Positions 26,434 through 34,974 of a DNA stretch of 64,000 nucleotides are shown here, piece after piece (the stretch's first letter is position 1; each line of letters begins with the position of its first letter). The translations under genes and the position numbers were made by a program. The DNA lies in assembly GCF_026339995.1 (NCBI RefSeq), contig NZ_JAPEPT010000005.1, positions 1 to 64,000 of the forward strand, read 5' to 3'. The notes beneath the pieces are model-generated. The model did not search any database and was not told the origin of the DNA. It worked only from the letters and a program-made list of their open reading frames with translations. Source of the DNA: Streptomyces sp. NBC_01481 (lineage in GTDB: Bacteria > Actinomycetota > Actinomycetes > Streptomycetales > Streptomycetaceae).

Positions 26434-27045
26434 ATGACATCCGTCCTCGTCTGCGACGACTCCCCGCTTGCCCGAGAGGCGCTCCGCCGGGCGGTTGCGA
26501 CCGTACCCGGCGTCGAGCGCGTGACGACCGCGGCCAACGGCGAGGAAGTGCTCCGCCGCTGGGGCGCCGACCGCTCGGACCTGATTCTGATGGACGTACG
26601 CATGCCCGGACTCGGCGGTGTCGAGACCGTCCGCCGGCTGCTGTCCGCCGACCCGGGCGCCCGGATCATCATGCTCACCGTCGCCGAGGACCTGGACGGT
26701 GTCGCGCTCGCGGTCGCCGCCGGTGCCCGCGGTTATCTGCACAAGGACGCATCGCGGGCCGAACTGAGGGCCACGGTCACCCAGGCGCTCGCCGACCCGA
26801 CCTGGCGGCTCGCCCCGCGGCGGCTGCGCTCGGCCGAAATGGGCGCGGCACCCACCCTCACCGCGCGTGAGATCCAGGTGCTCGAAGGCATGAGCCACGG
26901 CCGGTCGAACGCCGAGATCGGCCGGGAGCTCTTCCTCTCCGAGGACACCGTGAAGACCCACGCCAGGCGGCTTTTCAAGAAGCTCGGCGCCTCGGACCGG
27001 GCGCACGCCGTCGCGCTCGGATTCCGCTGGGGCCTGGTCCGCTAG
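26434..27045 (+). CDS. bldM: Orphan response regulator BldM (203 aa)
   Basis: Developmental transcription factor needed for aerial hyphae and sporulation; it acts as a homodimer or with WhiI. The receiver domain (about 1-118) has the acidic pair CDD at 8-9, the potential phospho-acceptor Asp54 in LILMDVRMPG, Thr in MLTV and Lys in HKDA. The LuxR/NarL-type helix-turn-helix (about 137-200) reads LTAREIQVLEGMSHGRSNAEIGRELFLSEDTVKTH. No histidine kinase gene is adjacent, consistent with the orphan status in known Streptomyces. No TTA codon is present. Confidence 0.96.
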   Translation: MTSVLVCDDSPLAREALRRAVATVPGVERVTTAANGEEVLRRWGADRSDLILMDVRMPGLGGVETVRRLLSADPGARIIMLTVAEDLDGVALAVAAGARGYLHKDASRAELRATVTQALADPTWRLAPRRLRSAEMGAAPTLTAREIQVLEGMSHGRSNAEIGRELFLSEDTVKTHARRLFKKLGASDRAHAVALGFRWGLVR

Positions 27046-27298
27046 GCGGACGGGTGGGCTGTCGCGGGGGCACGATGAACCCCGCCCGCCGCCGGGTGGG
27101 CGGGGCGACGGATGACCGCGGGCATCCGTTTCCCTCGCGATGCCGCATCCTTGAGGGGTGGAGTTCCTCGGGGACGAGTCGGTCGAGCGGGAGGGGAGGG
27201 CGCAGGAGATGAGTTCCGGCGCACCTGCTCATAACGCTTCGGTGCACAACATTGGACGCAGTGCCACGGATGCTCAGCCGCCAAGGCACCATGGACCG

Positions 27299-27874
27299 AT
27301 GCGCGACGACGAGACCACGGTGATCGGTGCACTCGTTCACCGTGCCGTCGATGGCGACGAGCAGGCTACGCACGATCTTCTGGCGTGCGTCCATCCGCTC
27401 GCACTTCGCTATTGCCGCACCCGGCTCAGCCGGCTGCCCGGCGATGCGCGTCATTTCGTGGAGGACCTCGCCCAAGAGGTCTGCGTCGCGGTTCTGATGG
27501 CGCTGCCGCGCTACAAGGACACCGGAAGGCCCTTCGAGGCCTTCGTCTTCGCCATCGCGTCGCACAAGGTCGCCGATCTGCAGCGGGCCGCCATGCGGCA
27601 TCCGGGATCGACGGCGGTGCCCTCCGACGAGATGCCCGAGCGGCCCGACGACTCCCTCGGTCCTGAGGAGCGCGCGCTGCTCAGCGACGACGCCGAATGG
27701 GCCAAGAGGCTCCTCGCCAACCTTCCGGAGAACCAGCGCGAGCTGCTGGTCCTGCGGGTCGCGGTCGGGCTGACCGCCGAGGAGACGGGGCAGATGCTGG
27801 GCATGTCACCCGGCGCGGTACGGGTCGCGCAGCACCGCGCTCTCAGCCGGTTGCGCGCCCTGGCCGAACAGTGA
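27299..27874 (+). CDS. shbA: ECF sigma factor, ShbA/SigD-like (191 aa)
   Basis: Short ECF sigma factor. Region 2 spans YCRTRLSRLPGDARHFVEDLAQEVCVAVLMALPRY and FVFAIASHKVADLQR; region 4 reads LPENQRELLVLRVAVGLTAEETGQMLGMSPGAVRVAQHRAL. The position between bldM and guaB equals that of SigD next to guaB2 in Mycobacterium tuberculosis and of ShbA, the factor that drives hrdB transcription in Streptomyces. ATG at 27299 fits the family start; in-frame GTG at 27158 or ATG at 27209 would add a tail without similarity. No anti-sigma gene is adjacent. The name rests on synteny and memory of the family. Confidence 0.82.
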   Translation: MRDDETTVIGALVHRAVDGDEQATHDLLACVHPLALRYCRTRLSRLPGDARHFVEDLAQEVCVAVLMALPRYKDTGRPFEAFVFAIASHKVADLQRAAMRHPGSTAVPSDEMPERPDDSLGPEERALLSDDAEWAKRLLANLPENQRELLVLRVAVGLTAEETGQMLGMSPGAVRVAQHRALSRLRALAEQ

Positions 27875-28014
27875 GCCGAGCGGTGAGTCGTACGGCATCT
27901 CGCGCACGTATGAACACACAAAGCTGTTCGACGATCTTGATCGTGGAATGAGACTGCTTCCGGGCCCGTTAGCATGGACATCCGCACCGATCAAGGCCAT
28001 TTGGGGAAGGTGTC

Positions 28015-29514
28015 ATGACCAACGTCGACGGAGTGCCCGATAAATTCGCGACACTCGGGCTGACCTACGACGATGTGCTGCTGTTGCCGGGTGCTTCGGA
28101 AGTACTTCCGAACGCGGTCGACACCTCGTCCCGTGTCTCCAGGAACGTCCGGGTGAATATCCCGCTGCTCTCAGCGGCGATGGACAAGGTCACCGAATCG
28201 CGGATGGCGATCGCCATGGCGCGCCAGGGCGGCGTGGGCGTGCTGCACCGCAATCTGTCCATCGAGGACCAGGTGAACCAGGTCGACCTGGTCAAGCGTT
28301 CCGAGTCCGGAATGGTCACCGACCCGATCACGGTGCATCCCGATGCCACGCTCGCCGAGGCGGACGCCCTGTGCGCCAAGTTCCGTATCAGCGGCGTGCC
28401 GGTCACCGACGCCGCGGGCAAGCTGCTCGGCATCGTCACCAACCGCGACATGGCTTTCGAGACCGTCCGTACGCGCCAGGTGCGCGAGGTCATGACCCCG
28501 ATGCCGCTGGTCACCGGCAAGGTCGGCATCTCCGGCGTGGACGCCATGGAGCTGCTGCGCCGCCACAAGATCGAGAAGCTTCCGCTGGTCGACGACGCGG
28601 GCATCCTCAAGGGCCTGATCACGGTCAAGGACTTCGTCAAGGCCGAGCAGTACCCCCATGCGGCGAAGGACTCCGAGGGCCGTCTGCTCGTCGGCGCGGC
28701 TGTGGGTGCCAGCCCGGAGGCTCTGGAGCGGGCCCAGGCGCTGGCCGGGGCGGGCGTCGACTTCCTCATCGTCGACACCTCGCACGGGCACAACAGCAAC
28801 GCCCTCAACTGGATGGCGAAGATCAAGTCGAGCGTGGGCGTCGACGTCATCGGCGGCAATGTGGCGACCCGTGACGGTGCCCAGGCCCTGATCGACGCCG
28901 GTGTGGACGGCGTCAAGGTCGGTGTCGGCCCCGGCTCCATCTGTACGACCCGAGTGGTCGCCGGTATCGGCGTCCCGCAGGTCACGGCGATCTACGAGGC
29001 GGCGCTGGCCGCGCGTGCGGCGGGCGTTCCGGTCATCGGTGACGGCGGCCTGCAGTACTCCGGCGACATCGGCAAGGCGCTCGCCGCCGGCGCCGACACG
29101 GTCATGCTGGGCAGTCTTCTCGCGGGCTGCGAGGAGTCCCCGGGCGAGCTGCTCTTCATCAACGGCAAGCAGTTCAAGTCCTACCGGGGCATGGGTTCGC
29201 TCGGCGCCATGCAGTCGCGCGGCCAGGGCCGCTCGTACTCCAAGGACCGCTACTTCCAGGCCGAGGTGGCCTCCGACGACAAGCTCGTCCCCGAGGGCAT
29301 CGAGGGCCAGGTGCCCTACCGCGGCCCGCTGTCGGCGGTGCTCCACCAGCTGGTCGGCGGTCTGCGCCAGACCATGGGCTATGTCGGGGCAGCCGCCATC
29401 GACGAGATGGAGAGCAAGGGCCGCTTCGTGCGGATCACTTCGGCGGGGCTCAAGGAGAGCCACCCGCACGACATCCAGATGACGGTCGAGGCGCCGAACT
29501 ACAGCAGGAAGTAG
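28015..29514 (+). CDS. guaB: Inosine-5'-monophosphate dehydrogenase (499 aa)
   Basis: Oxidises IMP to XMP, the committed step to GMP. The TIM-barrel active-site loop has the catalytic cysteine in GPGSICTTR, and the barrel ends in GDGGLQYSGDIGKALAAGAD. Two CBS modules lie between residues about 95 and 220 (MVTDPITVHPDATLAEA and VREVMTPMPLVTG). The flap contains SYRGMGSLGAM and YSKDRYFQ. ATG follows GGGGAAGG. A strong hairpin terminator separates it from guaB3. Confidence 0.97.
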   Translation: MTNVDGVPDKFATLGLTYDDVLLLPGASEVLPNAVDTSSRVSRNVRVNIPLLSAAMDKVTESRMAIAMARQGGVGVLHRNLSIEDQVNQVDLVKRSESGMVTDPITVHPDATLAEADALCAKFRISGVPVTDAAGKLLGIVTNRDMAFETVRTRQVREVMTPMPLVTGKVGISGVDAMELLRRHKIEKLPLVDDAGILKGLITVKDFVKAEQYPHAAKDSEGRLLVGAAVGASPEALERAQALAGAGVDFLIVDTSHGHNSNALNWMAKIKSSVGVDVIGGNVATRDGAQALIDAGVDGVKVGVGPGSICTTRVVAGIGVPQVTAIYEAALAARAAGVPVIGDGGLQYSGDIGKALAAGADTVMLGSLLAGCEESPGELLFINGKQFKSYRGMGSLGAMQSRGQGRSYSKDRYFQAEVASDDKLVPEGIEGQVPYRGPLSAVLHQLVGGLRQTMGYVGAAAIDEMESKGRFVRITSAGLKESHPHDIQMTVEAPNYSRK

Positions 29515-29526
29515 TCCACACGTGCT

Positions 29527-29562
29527 CAGGGGCGGTCCCGGGGATTCCCGGGACCGCCCCTG
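29527..29562 (+). terminator. Terminator after guaB
   Basis: 16-bp perfect arms starting CAGGGGCGGTCCCGGG with a 4-nt loop; GC-rich, no U-tract, as usual in Streptomyces. It lies 12 bp after the stop codon and is flanked by further short complementary ends (CACGTG/CACGTG-like). Confidence 0.85.
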
Positions 29563-29617
29563 ACGTGTGCGTCGGGGATACTGGTAGGCGCAGACGTAGA
29601 GGGAGAGGCCACACATC

Positions 29618-30742
29618 GTGACTGAGATCGAGATCGGGCGCGGCAAGCGCGGCCGCCGGGCGTACGCGTTCGATGACATCGCCGTCGTACCGAGCCGGCG
29701 CACCCGGGACCCGAAGGAGGTCTCGATCGCCTGGCAGATCGACGCCTACCGCTTCGAGCTGCCCTTCCTGGCCGCTCCGATGGACTCGGTGGTCTCCCCG
29801 CAGACCGCGATCCGCATCGGTGAGCTGGGCGGTCTGGGCGTACTGAACCTCGAAGGCCTGTGGACCCGCTACGAGGACCCGCAGCCGCTGCTCGACGAGA
29901 TCTCCGAGCTGGACGAGGCCGCCGCGACGCGTCGTCTGCAGGAGATCTACGACGCCCCGATCAAGGAGGAGCTGATCGGGCAGCGGATCAAGGAGGTGCG
30001 CGACTCGGGTGTGGTGACCGCCGCCGCGCTCTCGCCGCAGCGCACCGCGCAGTTCTCCAAGGCCGTTGTCGACGCCGGTGTGGACATCTTCGTCATCCGC
30101 GGTACGACGGTCTCGGCCGAGCACGTCTCGGGCGCGGCCGAGCCGCTGAACCTGAAGCAGTTCATCTACGAGCTCGACGTGCCGGTCATCGTGGGCGGCT
30201 GCGCCACTTACACGGCCGCGCTGCATCTGATGCGTACGGGCGCCGCGGGCGTCCTGGTCGGCTTCGGCGGCGGCGCCGCGCACACCACGCGCAATGTCCT
30301 GGGCATCCAGGTCCCGATGGCGACGGCGGTGGCCGATGTGGCCGCGGCCCGCCGGGACTACATGGACGAGTCCGGCGGCCGGTATGTGCATGTCATCGCG
30401 GACGGTGGCGTGGGCTGGTCCGGCGACCTGCCGAAGGCGATCGCGTGCGGCGCGGACGCCGTGATGATCGGCTCCCCGCTCGCCCGCGCGACGGACGCGC
30501 CGGGCCGCGGGCACCACTGGGGCATGGAGGCTGTCCACGAGGACGTGCCGCGCGGCAAGCTGGTGGACCTAGGCATCGTGGGCACGACCGAGGAGGTACT
30601 CACCGGTCCCTCGCACAGCCCCGACGGATCGATGAACTTCTTCGGCGCGCTGCGCCGGGCGATGGCGACGACGGGCTACAGCGAGCTCAAGGAGTTCCAG
30701 CGCGTCGAGGTGACGGTGGCCGACTCGCAGCACCGCCGCTGA
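29618..30742 (+). CDS. guaB3: IMP dehydrogenase-family protein GuaB3 (374 aa)
   Basis: Second member of the IMPDH/GMP-reductase superfamily, of the actinobacterial GuaB3 type. It lacks the CBS domains (374 versus 499 residues). AFDDIAVVPSRRTRDPKEV at the start and IADGGVGWSGDLPKAIACGAD at the end match the GuaB barrel. The loop that holds the IMPDH cysteine (GSICTTR) here reads GAAHTTR, so His replaces the nucleophile. Classical IMPDH activity is unlikely. GTG start with GGGAGAGG 7 nt upstream. It has its own terminator. The real reaction is uncertain. Confidence 0.88.
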   Translation: MTEIEIGRGKRGRRAYAFDDIAVVPSRRTRDPKEVSIAWQIDAYRFELPFLAAPMDSVVSPQTAIRIGELGGLGVLNLEGLWTRYEDPQPLLDEISELDEAAATRRLQEIYDAPIKEELIGQRIKEVRDSGVVTAAALSPQRTAQFSKAVVDAGVDIFVIRGTTVSAEHVSGAAEPLNLKQFIYELDVPVIVGGCATYTAALHLMRTGAAGVLVGFGGGAAHTTRNVLGIQVPMATAVADVAAARRDYMDESGGRYVHVIADGGVGWSGDLPKAIACGADAVMIGSPLARATDAPGRGHHWGMEAVHEDVPRGKLVDLGIVGTTEEVLTGPSHSPDGSMNFFGALRRAMATTGYSELKEFQRVEVTVADSQHRR

Positions 30743-30756
30743 ATCCGCCGCGTACG

Positions 30757-30792
30757 AAAGGGGCCCCGCACCGGGTGGTGCGGGGCTCCTTT
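30757..30792 (+). terminator. Terminator after guaB3
   Basis: Imperfect 16-bp stem, left arm starting AAAGGGGCCCCGCACC, right arm ending CGGGGCTCCTTT, loop GGGT. It lies between guaB3 and the convergent membrane-protein gene, so it may serve both. Confidence 0.8.
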
Positions 30793-30819
30793 CCGTTTGT
30801 CCGGATCAGCCGTCGGCCC

Positions 30820-31311
30820 TTAGCCGTTGGCCTTCTTGGCGCCACCGAACGCGGCGACGGCGCCGATGGCGAGGAAGACGTACGTCATGCCGTCCGCCGA
30901 CTTGCTCCAGGCGTCGGTCAGCAGATCGAACCTGTCGATGAAGACGTCCAGGAAGGCGGCGTCCGTCAGCTTGGCGAGGACGACAGCGCCCCCTATCAAC
31001 TGACCCACGTACACGGCGGGGAGCGCGAGCAGCGCGCTGACGACGGGCAGCGCGGGGTTGCGGCCGCCGACCTTGGCGGCGGCGAAGCCGATGAGGAAGC
31101 CGACGCCGATGGCCGCGTAGCCGATCTCGCGCTCGATGGCACCGCTGAGGGCGCCGTACGCACCCGCGCCGACCAGTGCGGCGACGACGGCGACGACGAT
31201 GCCGATGCCGACGTTGTCACGGACGGGCGCGGCAGGCGGAGTTGGGGCGTACGGGGCGGCGTCGCCGCCGGCGAACGGGTTGCCGGACGACGGTGGAACA
31301 GGCTGGCTCAT
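30820..31311 (-). CDS. Hypothetical membrane protein (163 aa)
   Basis: A Pro/Ala-rich N-terminus of about 30 residues precedes four hydrophobic segments: VGIGIVVAVVAALVGAGAYGA, a Gly/Ala-rich helix around AAIGVGFLIGFAAA, a third from about LPVVSALLALPAVYVGQLIGGAVV, and the last near MTYVFLAIGAVAAFGG. A soluble loop with DAAFLDVFIDRFDLLTDAWSKSADG separates the last two. ATG at 31311. No family name; similar small proteins with Pro-rich heads are frequent in Streptomyces. Confidence 0.82.
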   Translation of the reverse strand: MSQPVPPSSGNPFAGGDAAPYAPTPPAAPVRDNVGIGIVVAVVAALVGAGAYGALSGAIEREIGYAAIGVGFLIGFAAAKVGGRNPALPVVSALLALPAVYVGQLIGGAVVLAKLTDAAFLDVFIDRFDLLTDAWSKSADGMTYVFLAIGAVAAFGGAKKANG

Positions 31312-31436
31312 CTGGAATTTCCCCCCAGGGACGGATGCCTCGCACGAGTGTGCGGGCGGAGATCCCGGAGACTAGCAGCCGGGCAGGACAGTTCGGCACT
31401 GCGTTATCGAGCTGTTGGAATGCGGCTGTTGGGGGC

Positions 31437-32678
31437 TCAGAGGCGGTGTGCGGCCCCGGCCGGGGTGGCTCCCCTTGTGTCCAGGAGGAGTTGGGCCTTG
31501 ACGGCCAGGCCCTGCAGGTCGTACGTGCGGTGGTGCTGGAGCAGCACCGTCAGATCCGCGCTGGCGGCGGCCTCGTAGAGCGAGTCCGCGCGGGGGACCG
31601 GGAGTTCGCGAACGCGCCAGTCGGGGACGTACGGGTCGTGGTAGCTGACGGCCGCGCCCAGGTCCATCAGACGGCGGGCGATCTCGGTGGCAGGGGAGGC
31701 CTCCAGGTCGGGGAGGTCAGGCTTGTAGGTGACGCCGAGGAGCAGCACGCGCGCGCCGCGGGCCGATTTGCCGTGTTCGTTGAGGAGCGTGGCGCAGCGC
31801 TGGATGACGTACTGCGGCATACGGGTGTTGATTTCCTGGGCGAGGCCGACCATCCGCAGGGGGTGGCCCGAGCCGCGGCCGGCGGGCGGGACGAGGCCCG
31901 GGTCCAGCGGGGCGCCGTGGCCGCCGACGCCAGGGCCCGGGCGGAAGGCCTGGAAGCCGAAGGGCTTGGTCTCGGCGCAGCGGATGACGTCCCAGAGGTC
32001 GACGCCCAGGTCGTGGCAGAGCACGGCCATCTCGTTGACCAGGGCGATGTTGACGTGGCGGAAGTTCGTTTCGAGGACCTTGACGGTCTCGGCCTCGCGC
32101 GGCCCGCGCGCGCGGACGACCTTGTCGGTGAGGCGTCCGTAGAAGGCGGCGGCCGATTCGGTGCATGCGGGGGTGAGGCCGCCGATGACCTTGGGGGTGT
32201 TGGCGTAGCCATGGGTGCGGCTGCCGGGGTCGACCCGGCTGGGGGAGTACGCGAGATGGAAGTCGCGGCCGGCGCGCAGCCCGGAGCCCTCTTCGAGGAT
32301 CGGGCGGAGGAAGGTCTCCGTGGTGCCGGGCTGGACGGCCGATTCGAGCAGCACGGTGGTGTGCGGGCGCAGCCGCGCGGCGAGTGCCCGGGCGGACTCG
32401 GCGAGGGCGGTGAGATCGAGGGCCCCGTCGGCTCCGGGAGGGGTGGGGGCACAGATGACGGCGGTGCGTACGCGTCCGAGCTCGGCCGGGTCCGTGACGG
32501 TCCGGAAGCCACCGGCGAACATGCGGCGGATGTCGGCCGGAGTGCATCCCGCCGCCGGTTCGGGCAGTCGGCGTGGGTCGGTGTCATAGCCGATGGTCTC
32601 GATGCCGACGGCTACGGCGGCCTGGGCGAGGGGCAGGCCGAGATGACCGAGTCCGATGACGGCGAGATCTGCGGGCAT
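31437..32678 (-). CDS. UDP-glucose/UDP-ManNAc dehydrogenase homologue lacking catalytic Cys (413 aa)
   Basis: Nucleotide-sugar dehydrogenase fold. The N-terminal Rossmann motif is VIGLGHLGLPLAQA. The middle dimerisation region contains ETVKVLETNFRHVNIALVNEMAVLCHDLG and the C-terminal domain starts VLLLGVTYKPDLPDLEASP. The active-site loop, normally GGHCIP(V/L)DP, reads GGHGAPLDP, so Gly255 stands in place of the catalytic cysteine that carries the thiohemiacetal. Oxidation to the uronic acid is therefore doubtful. ATG at 32678 is a clear start. It is divergent from glpD across 230 bp. A sequencing or assembly error cannot be excluded. Confidence 0.85.
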   Translation of the reverse strand: MPADLAVIGLGHLGLPLAQAAVAVGIETIGYDTDPRRLPEPAAGCTPADIRRMFAGGFRTVTDPAELGRVRTAVICAPTPPGADGALDLTALAESARALAARLRPHTTVLLESAVQPGTTETFLRPILEEGSGLRAGRDFHLAYSPSRVDPGSRTHGYANTPKVIGGLTPACTESAAAFYGRLTDKVVRARGPREAETVKVLETNFRHVNIALVNEMAVLCHDLGVDLWDVIRCAETKPFGFQAFRPGPGVGGHGAPLDPGLVPPAGRGSGHPLRMVGLAQEINTRMPQYVIQRCATLLNEHGKSARGARVLLLGVTYKPDLPDLEASPATEIARRLMDLGAAVSYHDPYVPDWRVRELPVPRADSLYEAAASADLTVLLQHHRTYDLQGLAVKAQLLLDTRGATPAGAAHRL

Positions 32679-32813
32679 GGCGTGGGCCGTCCTTCCCTAT
32701 AAGCCGCGGGGACATTGAGCGCAAGCCCTCTGGGCAGAACGGGCAGGCGCAATGTCACACTAGGCGTAAATATGACCGATATGCCGCATTGTGCGCTCGT
32801 GGCTGTCCGAGTG

Positions 32814-32822
32814 TTATCCACA
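32814..32822 (+). other. Single DnaA-box-like sequence
   Basis: TTATCCACA, the E. coli DnaA consensus, in the divergent spacer before glpD. It is a single copy, so it is not an origin; it could be accidental or a local DnaA regulatory site. Confidence 0.35.
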
Positions 32823-32908
32823 GGCGGTGGCTGAAGTCGTCGACTGCGGACAGAATCGACGTTGTGAGCCCGATCGCAGGGGCCGTACGGGGGCGACGGG
32901 AGGCAGCA

Positions 32909-34615
32909 GTGAGGACAGCGACACTGGGACCGGTGGAGCGTGCCGAGGCGCTCGCCAAGATGGCCGAGCGTGAACTGGACATGCTGGTGGTCGGCGCGGG
33001 TGTGGTCGGAGCAGGGACCGCGCTGGACGCCGCGACGAGAGGACTCTCCACCGGTCTGGTCGAGGCGCGGGACTGGGCGTCGGGCACATCGAGCAGGTCG
33101 AGCAAGCTGATCCACGGCGGGCTGCGCTATCTGGAGATGCTGGACTTCGCGCTCGTCCGGGAAGCGCTGAAGGAGCGCGGGCTGCTGCTGGAGAGGCTGG
33201 CGCCGCATCTGGTGAAACCGGTGCCGTTCCTCTATCCGCTCCAGCACAAGGGCTGGGAGCGGCTCTACGCCGGATCGGGTGTCGCGCTGTACGACGCGAT
33301 GTCGGTGTCGTCGGGTCATGGCCGCGGACTGCCCGTCCACCGGCATCTGTCGCGGCGGCAGGCGCTGCGGGTCGCGCCCTGCCTGAAGAAGGACGCCCTG
33401 GTCGGGGCGTTGCAGTACTACGACGCACAGATGGACGACGCCCGCTATGTGGCGACCTTGGTACGCACGGCCGCGAGCTATGGGGCCCATGTCGCCAGCC
33501 GGGCGCGGGTGATCGGCTTTCTGAGGGAGGGTGAGCGGGTTGTCGGAGCGCGGGTGCAGGACGTCGAGTCCGGCGGGGAGTACGAGATCCGGGCCAAGCA
33601 GGTCGTCAACGCGACCGGGGTGTGGACGGACGACACCCAGGCGCTGATCGGGGAGCGCGGGCAGTTCCATGTGCGGGCCTCCAAGGGCATTCACCTGGTG
33701 GTGCCCAAGGACCGGATTCACTCGACGACCGGGCTGATCCTGCGGACCGAGAAGTCCGTGCTGTTCGTCATCCCCTGGGGACGGCACTGGATCGTGGGGA
33801 CCACGGACACCGACTGGGATCTCGACAAGGCCCATCCGGCCGCGTCCAGCGCGGACATCGACTATCTCCTCGAGCACGTCAACTCCGTGTTGGCGGTGCC
33901 TTTGACGCGCGATGACGTCCAGGGGGTGTACGCGGGCCTGCGGCCGTTGCTCGCGGGGGAGTCGGACGCGACCAGCAAGCTGTCGCGCGAGCACACGGTG
34001 GCGCATCCGGTGCCCGGCCTGGTGGTGGTGGCGGGCGGCAAGTACACGACGTACCGGGTGATGGCGAAGGACGCGGTGGACGAGGCGGTGCACGCGCTCG
34101 ACCAGCGGGTGGCCGCGTGCGTCACGGAGAACGTCCCGCTCGTCGGGGCCGAGGGCTATGGCGCGCTGTGGAACGCGCGGGCGAGGACTGCGGCGCGGAC
34201 AGGGCTTCATGTGGTCCGCGTGGAGCATCTGTTGAACCGGTACGGCTCGCTCATCGAGGAACTGCTGACACTGATCGCCGACGACCCGAAGCTCGGGGAG
34301 CCGCTGGGGGGCGCGGAGGACTATCTGCGGGCCGAGGTCGTCTATGCCGCATCGCACGAAGGGGCGCGGCACCTCGATGACGTACTGACACGGCGGACCA
34401 GGATCTCGATCGAGACCTTCGACCGGGGGACACGCTGTGCGCGCGAGTGCGCGGAGCTGATGGCACCGGTGCTGGGCTGGGCCAAGGAGCACATCGAGAA
34501 GGAGATCGAGCACTACGAGAAGCGGGTGGAGGCGGAGCGCGAGTCGCAGCGGCAGCCGGACGACCTGACGGCGGACGCGGCGCGGCTGGGGGCGCCGGAC
34601 ATCGTGCCGATCTGA
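32909..34615 (+). CDS. glpD: Glycerol-3-phosphate dehydrogenase, aerobic FAD type (568 aa)
   Basis: Membrane-associated flavoenzyme that oxidises glycerol-3-phosphate to dihydroxyacetone phosphate and feeds electrons to the quinone pool. The FAD Rossmann motif is DMLVVGAGVVGAGTALDAATRG. SSRSSKLIHGGLRYLE is the GlpD signature, and VVVAGGKYTTYRVMAKDAVD the second conserved site. Length is normal. GTG at 32909 has GGGAGG at 7 nt, clearly the best start although the frame opens earlier. No glycerol kinase or facilitator gene is near. Confidence 0.95.
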   Translation: MRTATLGPVERAEALAKMAERELDMLVVGAGVVGAGTALDAATRGLSTGLVEARDWASGTSSRSSKLIHGGLRYLEMLDFALVREALKERGLLLERLAPHLVKPVPFLYPLQHKGWERLYAGSGVALYDAMSVSSGHGRGLPVHRHLSRRQALRVAPCLKKDALVGALQYYDAQMDDARYVATLVRTAASYGAHVASRARVIGFLREGERVVGARVQDVESGGEYEIRAKQVVNATGVWTDDTQALIGERGQFHVRASKGIHLVVPKDRIHSTTGLILRTEKSVLFVIPWGRHWIVGTTDTDWDLDKAHPAASSADIDYLLEHVNSVLAVPLTRDDVQGVYAGLRPLLAGESDATSKLSREHTVAHPVPGLVVVAGGKYTTYRVMAKDAVDEAVHALDQRVAACVTENVPLVGAEGYGALWNARARTAARTGLHVVRVEHLLNRYGSLIEELLTLIADDPKLGEPLGGAEDYLRAEVVYAASHEGARHLDDVLTRRTRISIETFDRGTRCARECAELMAPVLGWAKEHIEKEIEHYEKRVEAERESQRQPDDLTADAARLGAPDIVPI

Positions 34616-34974
34616 TCCCGTTGCCCGGCCCGTCCGCGCGGCCTGTCCCGCTGGCTTTCTGCCGGAACCCTGTTTTCGGCCCCCGACCCGTTGGAAATCG
34701 GCCGTCCGGAGGGTCGGTTCGGGGTGGCGAGTGTGGCCGGAGGGGGGTGTTCCGCTTGGCTGGGCAGGGCCCCGACCAGCCAAGCGGTGAGCTTCACCGC
34801 GAGTAATGGCATGGTGGGTGCTCCCACGCTTCTGGACCTGTCCTGGCGGACTGCGGACCCGGGAGAAGCGCCGGTCCCGGAGTGAGGGACAATGGGGGCT
34901 CTGCCAGGGCGGGTTACCGCATCGCGCGGGAAGCGGCAGGCGCGGGCGAAGATCAGGGATCGCAGAGGGGACGC
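34616..34974. other. Gene-free spacer between glpD and the kinase cluster (359 bp)
   Basis: No coding capacity, RNA motif or convincing inverted repeat is visible. A promoter for the kinase genes is expected here but I cannot place it. Confidence 0.6.

Noticed and set aside
32612..34783. 723-codon antisense frame over glpD
   Set aside because: Shadow of a well-supported gene; no recognisable motif.
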